This document shows positions 1-12,944 of a stretch of 64,000 nt of DNA, in pieces. The stretch spans positions 209,301 to 273,300 of the forward strand of contig VZRR01002168.1 in NCBI GenBank assembly GCA_013398015.1, written 5' to 3'. This stretch comes from Oreocharis arfaki (lineage: Eukaryota > Chordata > Aves > Passeriformes > Paramythiidae). Every line of letters starts with the position of its first letter. The first letter of the stretch is position 1. The position numbers and the translations under genes are program-made. Under the pieces are notes generated by a model, which was given only the letters and a program-made list of their open reading frames with translations, ran no database searches and had not been told where the DNA came from.

Positions 1-224
1 GTAATACGACATAATGTTCAACAACCGATAAGAAGGGAAAGTTTTAAACTTGTTGGAAAGGGAGAATGGAGGCTTACCATACCTGGAAAAGTATTTTAAA
101 CCTGGGCCTCACCCTACCACTTTTGGTCGCTAGTTTGGATGTTTTGCTCCTGGTGGAGCTGAGTGTCCACCACAAAAATTATCTCCAATAAAAGAAATAA
201 ATAATCTGTGGGAAAAATCATATT
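1..224. other. Unannotated noncoding DNA
   Basis: AT-rich DNA upstream of the first CR1 copy. I see no coding frame, RNA gene or clear repeat. Part of it could be a very decayed 5' extension of that CR1, but nothing aligns convincingly by eye. Confidence 0.4.
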
Positions 225-897
225 AATTCAACAAGGACTAATTCAAAATACTGCATTTGGGCAAGGGGGTTTTGGAACTCAGTGTAAAAAACACAGGATA
301 AGGAACTGTGATGTAGAAAGAAGGCTAAAACTTATAATGAGACCAACAAAAGCATATTGTTCCTGAAATGGGGAAACAAACACAATACAGATACAGATTA
401 GTGATCTGTAAGTATGTGAAGTAATACTGACGCAGGGTTTAGTGTTAGGATCACAAATAGGGCACTGTGTTCGTTGCAGGATGTTGAGAAGCTGGAGGAA
501 AGCCATGAAAATCATCAAAATTCTAAAAAACGTGGAAACAAAGATTGGGAAAAAAGTGAGGTCTTTTTGCATAGAAGTGAATGATATTGTTGAGGAAGAA
601 AGGACCAAGAGAGTCTTCAAATGCATGAGAATCTGCTACAAAAAGTCAGGGAGTAATCTATTTTCTGCGCTCCTTATGGATAGGGCAAGATATAGTAGAA
701 TTTTAAGTTTGAGAATCTACAGCACAGGAATAGATTCGCATAGGCAGCTCGTGGCAGATCCACAATTTAGTTCTCTGATAACAGACTAGATGAATATTCA
801 TCAGGAATCAGCTGCGACAGTTGCCCCTGGCTTGGATGAGTGACACTCTACTTGATGGTTCAAGGCTGCCTCCAGCCTCACAGTATTTTGATAGGAG
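225..897 (+). repeat. Old CR1 LINE 3' fragment, + orientation
   Basis: Several blocks appear in the order expected of a CR1 LINE 3' region. A stretch at 225-262 resembles 'ttcaacaagg..aa.tactgcatttgggc'. Near 470-530 is a block of the 'tgttcgttgcaggatgt.gagaagctgga' type. Around 608-690 comes the equivalent of 'gtcttcaaatgcat..' followed by a 'ggatagggcaagata' block. The segment ends at about 840-897 with 'ttgatggttcaaggctgcctccagcctcacag.attttgatag', which is the decayed CR1 3' end. Divergence is high and indels are common, so this is an old subfamily. The 115-codon open frame at 442-789 lies wholly inside the repeat and is not a gene. The CR1 reverse transcriptase is not preserved; only the terminal part is present, as is usual for 5'-truncated avian CR1 insertions. 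Confidence 0.75.
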
Positions 898-3800
898 TGG
901 GATCTTGACCTCCACAGGGTCAATGCCAAAGAATCCCACTGAATTCCCGCAAGCTCTCAAGTACCAGGCAGGCTCTCATAAATGGCACGAGCTAATCCTA
1001 TAGCAGGCAAGGGTTTATTGTGCTCTTCATGGACTCTTTAGGGTTACATAGAGGCAGCAGAACTGCAACCAGAGAGTGGGAGACTGAGTCCCATAAATTA
1101 CTCTTGTCTCACCCAGTTCATCACTTCCCTGTTTCTTGACACCGCACTGCTTTTTCCAGCCATAAATTTGACAGCCAAACAACACTTGTGACAACACAAG
1201 TTTGAGGGAGCAGCAGGGAGGTGAGGGCTAGAGACAGGCTGGCTGGGCAGCAATTTCACTGACGAGGGGTGCAGTACTACAGCACCCAGAAACAAAGAGC
1301 AGGCACTGTGATAGTAACCAGGGTTATTCAAGTCTAGTTCACCAGGCAATGAGGCAAAGCCAAGGACCAGCCAGGATATCAAGTTTACAAGCCAGAGTTA
1401 GTGTCCAAATCGGTGAGTCACCTGGCCAGGCACAGGGACCATGGGTGACTGCCTAACCCAAGGGGACCAGACCCCTACTTCTTCAGCTTTTTCTCACCCA
1501 TTTCCTTCCCCAGCAGGGTTCCAAGATCCTGCAACAGCGCCAGGTCTGAGTTGGCCTCAGGGACCAGCTACCAAAAGGCTAGGTAGGGCAGTGCCTTTAC
1601 AATCCAGACAAAAACATTTGCCACAGCACCAAAAAAAGCAAATTCCCCAGCACTCCCCAGAATGACAGATCCATATTGCACTTTAAAGGGTAGCCAGGCG
1701 CTGATGTAAGAAAAGCCACTGATAAGCCACAGCTCGAGGGAAAAAAAACCAAATACGTATTTTCAACCTCAGTGGCTGATTTTAACCAGCTCATACTCTC
1801 ACAGCTGTTGCCCAAAGAAATTAGGGTATGTTGTTTCGTGTGGTGACTTGTTTGTTTTATGTTTTGTTTCATTTTGTGTTAAAGGGCAGATTAGCAGTGA
1901 CATTTCTGATACCTTCATTTATGGTTTCTCTAGGCTCAAGAGACCAGATCTGCTAATGGCAACACTCCTTCCAAAACATTTTCTGTGTTGTAGAATCCAG
2001 TGCTACACCCATAACCTCCCTGAGTGTAATTAAGGTTGTTACCAATTTTTATTGCTGCAGCCCCTTGCCCAGCAGCACAGGACCACCACACTCTCCAGCA
2101 ACAAAGGACCACCAAAGAATCTGGCCCAAAATGTTCAGTATTTTGTGTTTAACAGTCACTACATGATTATTGAAACAGAAAAATTGTCCTGGTTAGCTGA
2201 GGAAAGGTTTGGCAGGACTCAAGCCATCGTGCTAAAGTGTTTGACTATAGCCCTGGTGGTGACACAGTTGGCCCATGTGTGCAAGGAAGTGACAACATCA
2301 GCTAAGCCCCACCTCTGACTCTACCAACAAATCTGACAGTTTTGGAGACTATAATTACTTGATCATCTTTGTCAGATGCTTTCACTGACTCATGTGTTAT
2401 GGACTATGAGGTAGTGTCTCTGCTTTCTGGATCAAATTAGCCATTGGTGTGGCTGAGCCGGATGGTTTATAGAAGCATCTGCTTAATTCTTGTGGTTAAT
2501 CTTTGAATACCACCCTGCTCATCATGAAGCCTGTTCTCTTTTCCTTCCGGGGTGTTTTGGTAGAGCTGTCTCTTCTGGCCAGGCAAAGAGCAGTTGTACA
2601 GAAATCCCTATGTCTTGAGTAGAAGTGTGTGCTTTTGCAGGCATGCTTTGCCTTTCAAACTAAGTTGTAAACTCAGAGTCAAACAGGGAAGGGTGTTTCA
2701 CCAGACTTCGAGAAAGTTCCTGTAACCACTTCAGGATGAGCACTGTTTTGACATTGGGAAAAGAAGAACAGAGGGACAGAAAGAAGGAAAAGTAAGAGAT
2801 ATACAGGAGAAAACTGATTAACCAAGATGAGGCCTCTCTGTCGCACATGCAGGGACCTCATCCAAAATTATAAACAGGCCTTATTTATTCTACTTGGTGG
2901 CAACTGGACTAGCATTTATTTTTATGCAAACCTGTATCGGATCAGATATTGGCTTTCTGGAGAATCAGGCAGGGACTCCCAGGACAGAGCCTCTGGAGTG
3001 GCCTCAAGCTTCTTTGGATAAATCTCGCTTTTTTCCATTCCCAGCATCACCTCTGCTTTGAACACCTAGGGCTGTTTCTGGTTGCCTGCTGGCAAAATGG
3101 CACTGGAAAGAAATTTGTTAAATTAGCACTTCTTGCTGCCAGAAAACTTTTTGACTGCAAGGTGGGAATGTGAGAAACCTCCCACTCTGCATATGGGGCA
3201 CACATTCGGCTGCTCTGCTCCACTGGAAAAAATCTGCTGTAATTTCAAACAGAAACCACAGAGGTGTGACGAAGCCTGTAGGAGACTCCTGAAACTTTCA
3301 ACCAAATTGATACTGTGTTTCTAAGTGGTTGGACTCCTCGTGCTAGCCTGCATTACTTGTGTAGCAAAGTCCATATCATGTTATCCAAACAAACTTCCTA
3401 TTGACTAGGATGAGATGTCCAGCAATGCACAGTGTAACAATGTAAAGGACAGGACTTATATAGAAAAGACTGTTACGATTTTTTGGTGGTCTCCATTTTT
3501 CCAAACAGGATTTCACACCCACATTTTTATCATGTTTTTCTTTTGGTGAATTTCTGGCAGGTGCAAGCTTCACCCGGGGAAATCAAGACCTCATTTAAAA
3601 AATAGGAATCAAATTATTGGCTGTAAATAATGAGGTTATGTTTATCGTCTTCTTAATTATAAGACAGCAAGGTGTCTTCCTTTAGGTTCGTTTTCCAAGT
3701 GTGTCAGTCCTCAACACAGCCAGAACAGTCAGGCTTGCTCTTTGGGTTCTGGTGGCTGTACGTGCTTAGGGGAAGAATTGCAGGCCTGGACCCTATATCA

Positions 3801-6800
3801 CACCTGGAGCAGCAAACACAGTGGTCCAGATTTATCACTTCCTGAGCTTCATGAGCTTTGAATCAGATTCTCTTTCAAGTTCATCAGAGAAGTAATCAAT
3901 GAAAACTACAGTAACCAAAACACTGTTTGGCAGGCTGAGTAAAAGTAATAAGTAACCTCATTTCATCAACCCTAACTTCAGTGTAGTCATTTAGACACCG
4001 AGCCTGTGAACCAGAAGTTTGGAAGCAAATTGTTCCAGTCAATGGAAAGACATTCACTAAGCTAAATGGCTTTGTATCAAGCTTTTACTGGATAGAGCTG
4101 TAAAGTATTTCCTCCAGAAGTTCTGCGGGCTATTTTAGTCTATCCACACTGTGGGGAAGGAAACTAGAAAACAATAGCTGGCCAGACCAGGAGAAAATAC
4201 ATAAATATGGGCAACTGAAATACAGCAAGGTAAAATCTCATTGGTATATAGCCGAAGTATGATCAGTATGCTTAACTACGGCTTGAAGACTGCTCTCCAG
4301 TGGCTGTTTGGTTGTACTGATTCATAATCCTGCAGGGAAATTCTGCAGGGTATGTAGCATTTTCTGGAAAAAAAAATTTTAAATGAATCCTAGGTGAGTC
4401 CTAGCAAAGCCGGAGTTCTAAAAAGATTCAAAGTATAAAGTATCAAGCATAAGGCATCCCATTTCTGTTAAAAGGAGAGTCTTTATTTTTAATCTCTTAA
4501 GAGCAGTCAATTAGCCTGCCGAAAAGATGTTTGTACTTTTGAATCTGGATATCAGCACATAATATATTTCTAGTTAAATTATTACGTAATGTAATTTATT
4601 GTGTTAATAAAACACAAAGGATTCAAATTCACTTGCACAATGTCTAAGTGTGAGTGATTCACTCTTTCAGTCTGTTCTGTTTGAACCTTGTTTTAACACC
4701 AACCACGTCTTTTTTTCAGCTAGAATAGAAGTGGTTTATATTACTGTGTTAATTATGTGAGCCTTTAAAACTGTGGTTTGGAAAACATTACACATCTGAG
4801 GTATTTGTGCAAATTAAGGGATTAATAACAAAGAGCTGTTTTCTTTGTTTTTAAATGGAGTCCTTGAAAGGAGTGTTCATGCGTGAGGTGGAGCTGAACC
4901 AGGACTGGTGTGTGTCTGTGTGCTTTCCTCTCCCTCCTCTTTCTCCATGCCTTCTCCTCAGCAAGATACGGATCATCTTGAGAGCCTTGTGGGTGACAGC
5001 TGGCTGGCAGGTTACCTTCTCGCTCACTTGAGCATATCCCCTAAGCTAAAACCTAGTTCTCAGGTGCTAAAAAAGAATGTATATGTACCAACACATGCAC
5101 TCAATTGTGTAAATAAAAATAACAGCTTTCTGCCTCTTTATCTTTCAAAAAAGTTTGCTTGCCTTACTGGAGGCCAAAACACAAACTGTGCTTTAGCCAA
5201 ATAAAAGTTATTGAGCTCAACAGGGCAACTAAGTAAAATTTAATGGCCTGTGACTTAGAGGTTACACCATGTGATCTAGTCCCTTTCGGTTTCCAATTCC
5301 ACAAACCTAAATGGAATTTAAGCAGTGCTTTCTTTCTTTTTTTTCTTTAATTAGAACATTGGTGAGACTGGAGGGGCCTATCTAGCTTCAGCCACACGTA
5401 GGTGTGGATGGATGGCTGTATTTTTGTTGGGTAAAAGACTGCCCTTCTGCATTGTGTTTGGCTTCATTTTTGAGGTGGCTGGATATCCAGTCCAAGTACA
5501 GATTGGCTCAGAATTAATTTCCACTTCCTATCCTTCCTTTTTCTTAAACAAATACAACCCAGGACTCAGCTTGCAGAATTCCTGGCTTTGTGGGCAAGGT
5601 TGCAAGGCCATTCAATAACCAAAGAGTACAGTACATAAGGAGCATGCAAGATGTATCCAGAAATTCTTTGGTATAATAATCTGACTCAATACCTCCAGTC
5701 AAGAAAGTTAATAATTATTCCAAGTAACTTTTGCCAGACAGCTGTGCAATTGCTTAATCACTTACGTGCTGACTCAGGAGTGAGACCTGAGAGGTATTAC
5801 AGAGAAGATCCCTACAGAGAAGAACATGAAATAGATCAAAGCAGATACTGAAATACACACTGTCATAGTTCCAAATGTATCTTCCAGGTCAAACTGACAG
5901 AGCAGAAACCCTGGAAATAATGAACTTGGATTTTTAAGCAGCCATCAGAATTCAGCATCTTACCTGGGTCTAGTCTGCTCTTGAAATCTTATTTCCAATT
6001 ACTTTGCTCAAAGACTGAGAAGGACTTACTATGTGACAATCTTTAAGCATCTAAGTTGGCCATAAGGCAGAATTTGTCTGATAAAAAGCCTTCTCAGAAG
6101 TTAATGGGATGCTTCATTTATGGAGCTGTTCATTCATGGCGGTTCCACCTACTTAGCAACAAGTAAGTGAAGAAAATATTTGAAGACTTGTTATCCATCA
6201 CTTGTGCCAATACATGGTCTCTACAGAATACTCTGCTTTGAAAATTTCAGTGTTAAAACTACTACCATAGCATATTGAGGATGACATAAGCAACACCTAA
6301 TGCTTCCTTCAGTGCGTACTTCATTCTGAAATCAAGGCCAGGTCATGTTTTAAAAATCTCCCTAGAATTATCAGGACTCCCTTCAGGACTGAGCCCTGTG
6401 ATTCAGAGTATCTTGCATTTGCTCCTTGCCTTTTTTCGGGTGGAAATAAAGAGTAATTGGAAAACATCCAAGATCTGCCAGGGAGATAAGGCAGCTGTAA
6501 TTTTTAGTATTAAGGGCTTGCTAAAACTTTCAGTGTTCTGAGTAATACTATGAAGTCATTGAGGAAAAAACCTGGAAGCCATGGCATAGAAAAGCTGAGG
6601 TTTGGGAAGCTTAGAAATTTCTACTATTTGCAAAAATTAGTAGACTGAATAGATGCTTACATCCTGATTGCAGCATACCAATTGGTGAATTAGCTGGGTG
6701 TAAAGCTGGGTGCAAGACAGTTCAGTATCTTCTTCATTGCTAACACAGAGTAGCAGCAAACATGAAATATCCTTCTATTCCCTGATTTGCATGTCCAGAC

Positions 6801-9011
6801 TATCTTTCCTTCCTTCTTGCACTAGTATCTCCTTCTATGGCAGCAACTGGCAAATACCCCTTCCTGGGGTCTCCTTCCCATGTCATGAATGAGGCACCTA
6901 CTTTGTTCTGCAGTCTGCCCATGGAGTTGGATAGCTACATTTGCAGTCCCCCTTTTAAGTGACTACCACCCCCTATTCCTTGTGAAAAAATCTGTCTTAA
7001 CTGTGCTGCTTTTGTTGTTCACTAAATCCGTCTTCCTCACCCAGGGCAGGTACAATGTTCCTGCCATGGCTACCTTACCTGTTTATAGATATAGAGGGTT
7101 TGCACCCTGCTCCAGTGCTGCTCTGTCTCTGTCAGAAGAGAAGGGCTTTCTAATATCCAACCTGAATGCCCTTGCTGCTGTTTAAGCTCAGTGTTTCCCT
7201 TTCTAATTGCCATAGATGGAGGGAAGAGATTATTCCTTTCTTTATTGCAGCAACCTCAGTACTCATGTACTAACATTCTAAGGAAAACTCACACTGGGCT
7301 TTCTTAACACTGCTGAGAGTAAGAGATTGCTCTTTGTATATTACAAATTGTACCTGTATTTCTGCAACCCAGCACCACATTCTCCTGTTTCGCAACAGCA
7401 CAAAATGTTGATTTTCACTTGATTCATCATCCACAGGTGCTCTTCATCCCCTTTCTAAAGAAATGGCCAGTCATTTGCTCTTTATCCTGTATGCACATGT
7501 CTGATGGATCCTGCATAATATCCCATCTTTCACTTGACCCACTGAATATCATCCCATTCTTTCCAGACCATTTCTGGGATTTGTTGGAGTTGTTTAGCCT
7601 CCTCAGCAGCACACATCCTCTGCCCCAGCCACCAGCCTGCTTTCTCTTGAACACATACTTTCTAGTCTTGCAGACTGCTTAGGAACATCTTAAATAGCTC
7701 TGGTACTGGGGCAGATCCCTGTCAAAACCACCCAGTATGCCTTTCTAATGTTGACAGTCTACCACAGAAAACTACTCTCCAAGTGTAATTTTCTATTAGT
7801 GAACCTTCTGTGCTATGCAGCTTACCTTCACAGGTCATTTTGACAGATATTTGAGACAACTCTAATTGCAGTTTTATTCCAGAAGCAAAACTTGTATTTA
7901 TTTTTAAGAAACTGCCAGCAATATCCAGTCTTCAAAGCCAACTGATAATATTTTAAATATTTAAATGAACAGCAGTTTAACTTCAGTAGTTATTTGGCCA
8001 AAGCTCTTGAGAAGCCTCAGAGGATCACTGAGGTTTGTGGGTTACTGGTCTCCAAGAAATGACATATCTGTAATTTGTGACATGGATAAATAGCATGTGA
8101 CTAATGATTTCATTTTTAAGAGTGTTCAGAGGGCAAGCTAGGGAATTGATTTTCAACATTACAACTGAGACTGAAAAAAAAAAGCCAAAATAAAATACCT
8201 ATATTCTGTTAAAATTCGAACTCACAGTGTTATTAAACATTAATAAACTTTTACTCATAACATTTGGAAGAAATATGTAGCAGTTTCTATATATGCTACA
8301 AAATAACTTCTGATATATGTGGAGAAACGTATTTTATACTTCATTTAAAAAACACATGTTGTTGTGCATAGCCCTTCCCATTTACTTTTGTGAATATTAC
8401 TAAGACAATATAATGTTTGAATCAGAATCTCATTACAGAACAATGTGTCAAACTTAAAGCCTTCATAAGTAGATTTTTCCACCTCACGATATGCACCGCA
8501 TATTAAGAAATATTTTCCAGCCATTTCAGCCCTTTTAGACTTCCTTTACAGTTTCAAAAATGTTAAAGTGAGTGGTGTGGCAAAATGGAATAATACTGAA
8601 AATACAAGCATGAAAAATGGGATTAGTAATTTTTTTAGGAGTCAAAACAAACTGCACTGGAAAGAAGATTAGAAAATAACCCAGCTGGTCCAGCTGGACT
8701 GAATAGGTGATCTTCATCTGAAGACTCCACTTCTGTGAAGCTGGAAAGTACTGAGATGCTGTAGTGACCAGTGTAGCACAAAGCCTTACCCCAGACACAG
8801 GGGTTTTGTATAAGCATCTTCGAAATGGTGTAAATTAATTAGGAGCATATGTTCAATATGTTTCAGTGAAATAGCTACTTGTGAGGCCAGCAGCTGTAAA
8901 GTTAGTGGTCTTAGAGTCTCAAATGACTTTTGGAAATTGCAATCATTTAGATACTTTTTTAAAAGCACTGCATACCTATTTAAAACATAAATAGATTTAG
9001 GCCTAAACAAA
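898..9011. other. Long noncoding stretch, no gene recognised
   Basis: AT-rich DNA holding only scattered short frames (under 100 codons) on both strands, none of known family. The segment at about 1000-1650 is somewhat richer in G+C and could be a decayed mobile element, but I could not place it. The 7940-8420 part is especially AT-rich. There is no simple repeat of note, no CpG cluster and no recognisable RNA gene. Confidence 0.5.
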
Positions 9012-9035
9012 TTCTTGTCTAAAAATAGACAAGAA
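9012..9035. other. Perfect 10-bp stem, 4-nt loop hairpin
   Basis: The arm at 9012-9021 (ttcttgtcta) is the exact reverse complement of the arm at 9026-9035, separated by AAAA. It could form a small cruciform or RNA hairpin. It is too short for a microRNA precursor and has no T-run terminator context, so function is unknown and chance is possible. Confidence 0.6.
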
Positions 9036-11407
9036 CTGCCAGCTTCATTTTCTTCTCGTAACAGCAACAGGCTGACTGTGGAATATGTAATATTTTCTTT
9101 CAAGTGATTTGTAACAAAGGTTTGAACTGTTTTATACAGGGAATATGAGTTGATTTCTACTCCTGCAACTCTCTTCCCAAGGATTTAAGCAATAAACTGT
9201 AGCTCTTTAATGGTGTATAGAGGTATTACCAGCCCCCAGCATCCTTGGAATTGTGGTAGGTGGTGGTCATGAAATACACAGGTTCTTCAGGAAGCCTGGC
9301 ACCACTGAATGCTGGTGAAAATGTCGAAATCCCCTTCTTTGAAGGGGTAGGTGGGTTAGATTTCAAATAGAAGCTGGTTTGTCCTTACTAGTGGGAGGCT
9401 TCCAGAGGAAAAAGGCAATCCTTTGAAGGCTCCTGTTGTTTACTGTATGAAACTGCCACCATGGTTCACTGCACACAGAACTTCTCATTTCATCTCTCTG
9501 CTCTCTTCCTCTTCCTGCCTCGCAAGTCTTGGGATTTATTTCTTTTTATGCCTTTAGTGCAAATGGAAATGTTACGCTCTAAATCTTGTTATTTCAAAAT
9601 TTCCGGTAGAGTAACATTAGAGATGAGATTGAAATTGCAAAATAGCCAGAATATGCTCTTTTTGCTCTTCAGGACTTCTGATCTCTCTCTGCTCCCCTGC
9701 AGGTACTGCATCCATCAGCCACCCCAGACAAAGACAAGACTGCAGAGTGCCATTGCCAAGGAAGAACTTGTCCCACTCAGCAAATAGGAGACCTAAGAGG
9801 TTTAGAGTTTCGTTAGGCCGTCCTGCCAACCTGTAGGCCCTTTGCTCTTGGAACTAGACCCGTTACAAAGATAACATCTGAACTGTTTTCATGGCAGGAG
9901 AAAACGTCTCTCTCCTCATACTTTGGTGTGATATCTGTACCTCTTTGTCTAAAGATGCAGAGTTCGTAGGAGATACTGTTTGCAGGTATCAAAAGAGAAA
10001 GCATCCTTTTGTTGTTCAGCTTCAAGGGGTGCCACAACATGGGACAGATTTGTGCAGACCTCTCTGCTGTGGACAGTGGCTTGGCCAGTGCTAAAATTTA
10101 CGACAAGCAAGAGTTCGGAGGTTAAAGGAGGGATCGTAGTCTCAGTTTGCCACCAGACAGCCCCTGGGTCTCACCCCTGGGGCAGCATGTACTGCATCCT
10201 AAGGTGTGATAGCAGCTGTGGATGTGTACATTATCTCAGTGAGCAGCAATGGATCAGATCCTGGCTCAGTCCTGGAAGTCCAGTCAAAAGCAGGAGACAG
10301 GGCCAGGGATGGCCCTGAAGACAAGATAAAACATGAGTCTGGGAGGCCCATCCAGAGGACAAGCTGCCTACAGCAATGGTCTGAGGTGCAGCCAGAGACA
10401 TCCAGAGGCAGGACTGGAGCCTGACACACCCATGAGGCTGCTCAGGCAGGATCTGGGTGCACAGAACTGAGCAGAAATGGGTCTCCTGTACAACAGGCAG
10501 AGGTGTGTACACAGGTCCTAGGTAGGAGCTGGTCAGGGCTGTTAGGACTTGTTGGCACCCTGGCAGGGCTACAGAGCTAGGATATGCTCAGTGATGACAG
10601 GCTTTGCAAAAGCAGGGGAATGGCTGAATTCCAGCTTGCAGAGTCACAGTGGGCAGGATGCAACTTTAACCCATTGCAGCTCACAGCTACCTAAATATGG
10701 ACACCCTAAATACAGAGGCATAACAAACTAATGCCCACGGTGACAAATCTTGGTGCTAGATGTCTTGACAACCAAAGGAAAGGTAAACTAGAGACATTGG
10801 CATTACAGATTTCTGAGATCCACTTTCCCATTCTGGCACAGAAATAATTCTCCTTCCCATGTTTCTCCCCCAGCTTAATTCTGTTACCCTGTTTGAAATT
10901 GACCCAAGCTTCCAGAAATGTACCTAAATCTGAAAACCAATATGAAAATATTGGCTTCTAAAGTTCATATTCACTTCTAAAGCTACTGTTTTTTCTCCCC
11001 AGCTTCCTGTGTTCAAGTGTTTTCATGTTCTTCCTTTTTCTGCAACCATTCTAATTTCTTGTAAAGAAAGGGCATTTGCCAGGGTGAACAGTAGTTTCCT
11101 CTTCATCTCTGGGAATGGTGAGTATCAAAGCTGGCTTAACAAAACCCTGACAAATCAGAATTTCCTTCTATCTCCCAAACAAGACAGGATGCCAAAATCA
11201 ATATATGGATAATACAGTGCTTCTGAAAGAAGGCTTACTTTGGTATGTGACACAAAGGACTATATCTTTTAAAGTAGGAAAACACAGATAAGATTAATTT
11301 GCTCATTTCTTGGGAATTACCCTTTCACGGAGAAGAAAAGTTCATGTTAAGGTTTGTGAGTGCTCTGGGATAAGGTCAACACTCCCACCTACTGGTCTCA
11401 TCTAAGA
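9036..11407. other. Noncoding stretch, no gene recognised
   Basis: I recognise no gene. The part from about 10130 to 10700 is richer in G+C and carries overlapping short frames on both strands (76-112 codons). They share no family signature and appear to reflect reduced stop-codon density. Confidence 0.5.
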
Positions 11408-11587
11408 AAGTTTTATCCTTTTTCCTCTTTTTTTTTTCTCTTTCCTCTCTTTTTCACCTTTTTAAAATTTTCTCTTGTTTTTTTTTTATTTTATCTCTTT
11501 TTCTTTTTGATTATTTTCCTTTCTCTGTTTCTGTTTTTCTCTTTTCCTTTCTGTATTTCTTTTCCTTTTTTTCCTTTCCATTTTCAG
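11408..11587 (+). repeat. Polypyrimidine tract of about 180 nt ending in CAG
   Basis: The + strand is almost pure C and T, dominated by T-runs of 4-10 interrupted by C, and ends with ttttcag at 11581-11587. It is a low-complexity strand-asymmetric tract. Its 3' boundary is also an excellent match to a spliceosomal acceptor, though the tract is far longer than an acceptor needs. The 100-codon frame across it (Phe/Leu/Ser-rich) is a composition artefact. Confidence 0.8.
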
Positions 11588-11810
11588 ATTGAAATTCCTA
11601 TTTTCCATCGGAGGATCTACAGATTCACAGAAATAGAAATAACTGCACCAGCAAAGACATAGTGTTGGAAAACATACATCCTCAGAAAGATATGTTTGTT
11701 CTTTTGTGACCCTTGTGAGATGACTTGGGGTGCCTTGCTGTCATGAGTGGAGCAGCTTGCACCCCATCACTGCGTTCTCATTGAACAAGTAATAAAGCAG
11801 AACTGACTTT
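11588..11810 (+). other. Candidate terminal exon (speculative)
   Basis: This immediately follows the CAG of the long pyrimidine tract. The frame from 11588 is open for 24 codons and stops with TAG at 11660-11662. It encodes a peptide with two Ile-Glu-Ile groups and a basic His-Arg-Arg centre. A canonical AATAAA polyadenylation hexamer lies at 11791-11796, about 130 nt after the stop, with a T/G-containing stretch just beyond. Acceptor, short frame, stop and poly(A) signal are therefore in the order of a last exon. No upstream exon is recognised and the peptide matches no family I know, so chance remains likely. Confidence 0.15.
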
Positions 11811-11931
11811 GTCTTCAAAATATGACATATGACCTTTCGGAACAATTTTTTTTTTTTTAAATCACTACATTTTACTGAAAGTCCTCCTTGTCACTCACTG
11901 TAAACAGTATAATCTGGGGGGTTTATTTTTC

Positions 11932-11955
11932 TATTATTATTATTATTATTATTAT
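11932..11955. repeat. (ATT)n microsatellite
   Basis: Eight uninterrupted trinucleotide units of TAT/ATT are readable directly. Confidence 0.9.
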
Positions 11956-12689
11956 GTGGTGACAGTTGGGATCCCCATGTTTCCCAGTTCACAATTCCAC
12001 AGTAGCTCTCATTTGTTCCTAAGGATCACTTACAACTCACAGCAGCACACCCTGCCTGAGGAAGGGTGCCAAAATGCTGACTTCAAACAATCTAAAATTT
12101 TACTTAAATGATCACTTAATGGCCACCAGTGACTCTGTTTACTTTTGTTCAAGAAGACACTTGAAAATGTAAATATGGGCTATAAAGACTGAAGGTCCCA
12201 CAGAAATTATTCGCTCCAGTTCCCTCAGCATTGTCTGTTTTTCTAGTGCAGTTGTCACAGCTGCAAGACAATGAGTAATTCTTACTGAAGAAACTCAGCT
12301 CAGCAGAAATCCATTTTGCCAAGTAATCCTGACATAGGCAGGATATCTCCCACACATCTTCCTATGTACTGTTCTTATTTTTTGCACACAGTAATTTTTC
12401 AGTATTTTGATTTTCTTCACTTTTAATCTGAAAGCCAGTAAAAATAATGAGATACATGAGGGAAACACAGTATTTTCCCTTGAAGCATTTCAATTACTTT
12501 CACTCTTTTATTTCCTCATTTTTGTAACCCTTAAAAGATTATAAATTATTGCTAGAAATGTGAGAGGAGAAACAGAAACATAATTTTAAAAAGCCCTCCT
12601 AATCTCTTATTTGTAGTTTTAAAGTAACTACTATAAATGGCTTTCTATGATTATTTGTGTTACATTTCTGCCTATGGGCTCCAACCAGG
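11956..12689. other. Noncoding stretch, nothing recognised
   Basis: AT-rich DNA with short frames only. No repeat family or RNA gene could be assigned. Confidence 0.5.
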
Positions 12690-12800
12690 AAGCACATGGG
12701 GATGGAATGACTTGCCCAGATTTGTGCTGCAAGCAGAGCCAAACCAGCGGCCGAACCCACGGCTCAGTCTCAGACTTACGGCCGATGCTTTGGACTGTGC
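12690..12800 (-). repeat. MIR-like tRNA-derived SINE relic, antisense
   Basis: Reading along + there is a 'gggatggaatgacttgcccaga' block, then 'gcaagcagagccaaaccag..gccgaaccca', then 'tcagtctcagactta..gccgatgctt'. This is the order of the reverse complement of a MIR core: tgacttgccca, cagagc, gaacccagg, ctgactcc, atgctt. The tRNA-related and core portions are decayed but collinear. The short frames across it on both strands arise from the repeat. Confidence 0.45.
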
Positions 12801-12944
12801 TGCTCCTGTCCCAGCCAAGAAGCACATTTCCAGGGGCCTTAATAGCCAGTTGTGTGAAACCAGCCACACTTGGCTTAATGAACATGAACTCAGAGCAGAG
12901 TGCTGCTGCCTAATGAACTATTTCATTTAGAATATTTAAGTGCC

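Noticed and set aside
442..789. 115-codon frame rich in basic residues
   Set aside because: It lies entirely inside the old CR1 copy and reads its noncoding 3' region.
11360..11662. 100-codon hydrophobic frame resembling a membrane protein
   Set aside because: Its Phe/Leu/Ser-rich part is a translation of the pyrimidine tract.
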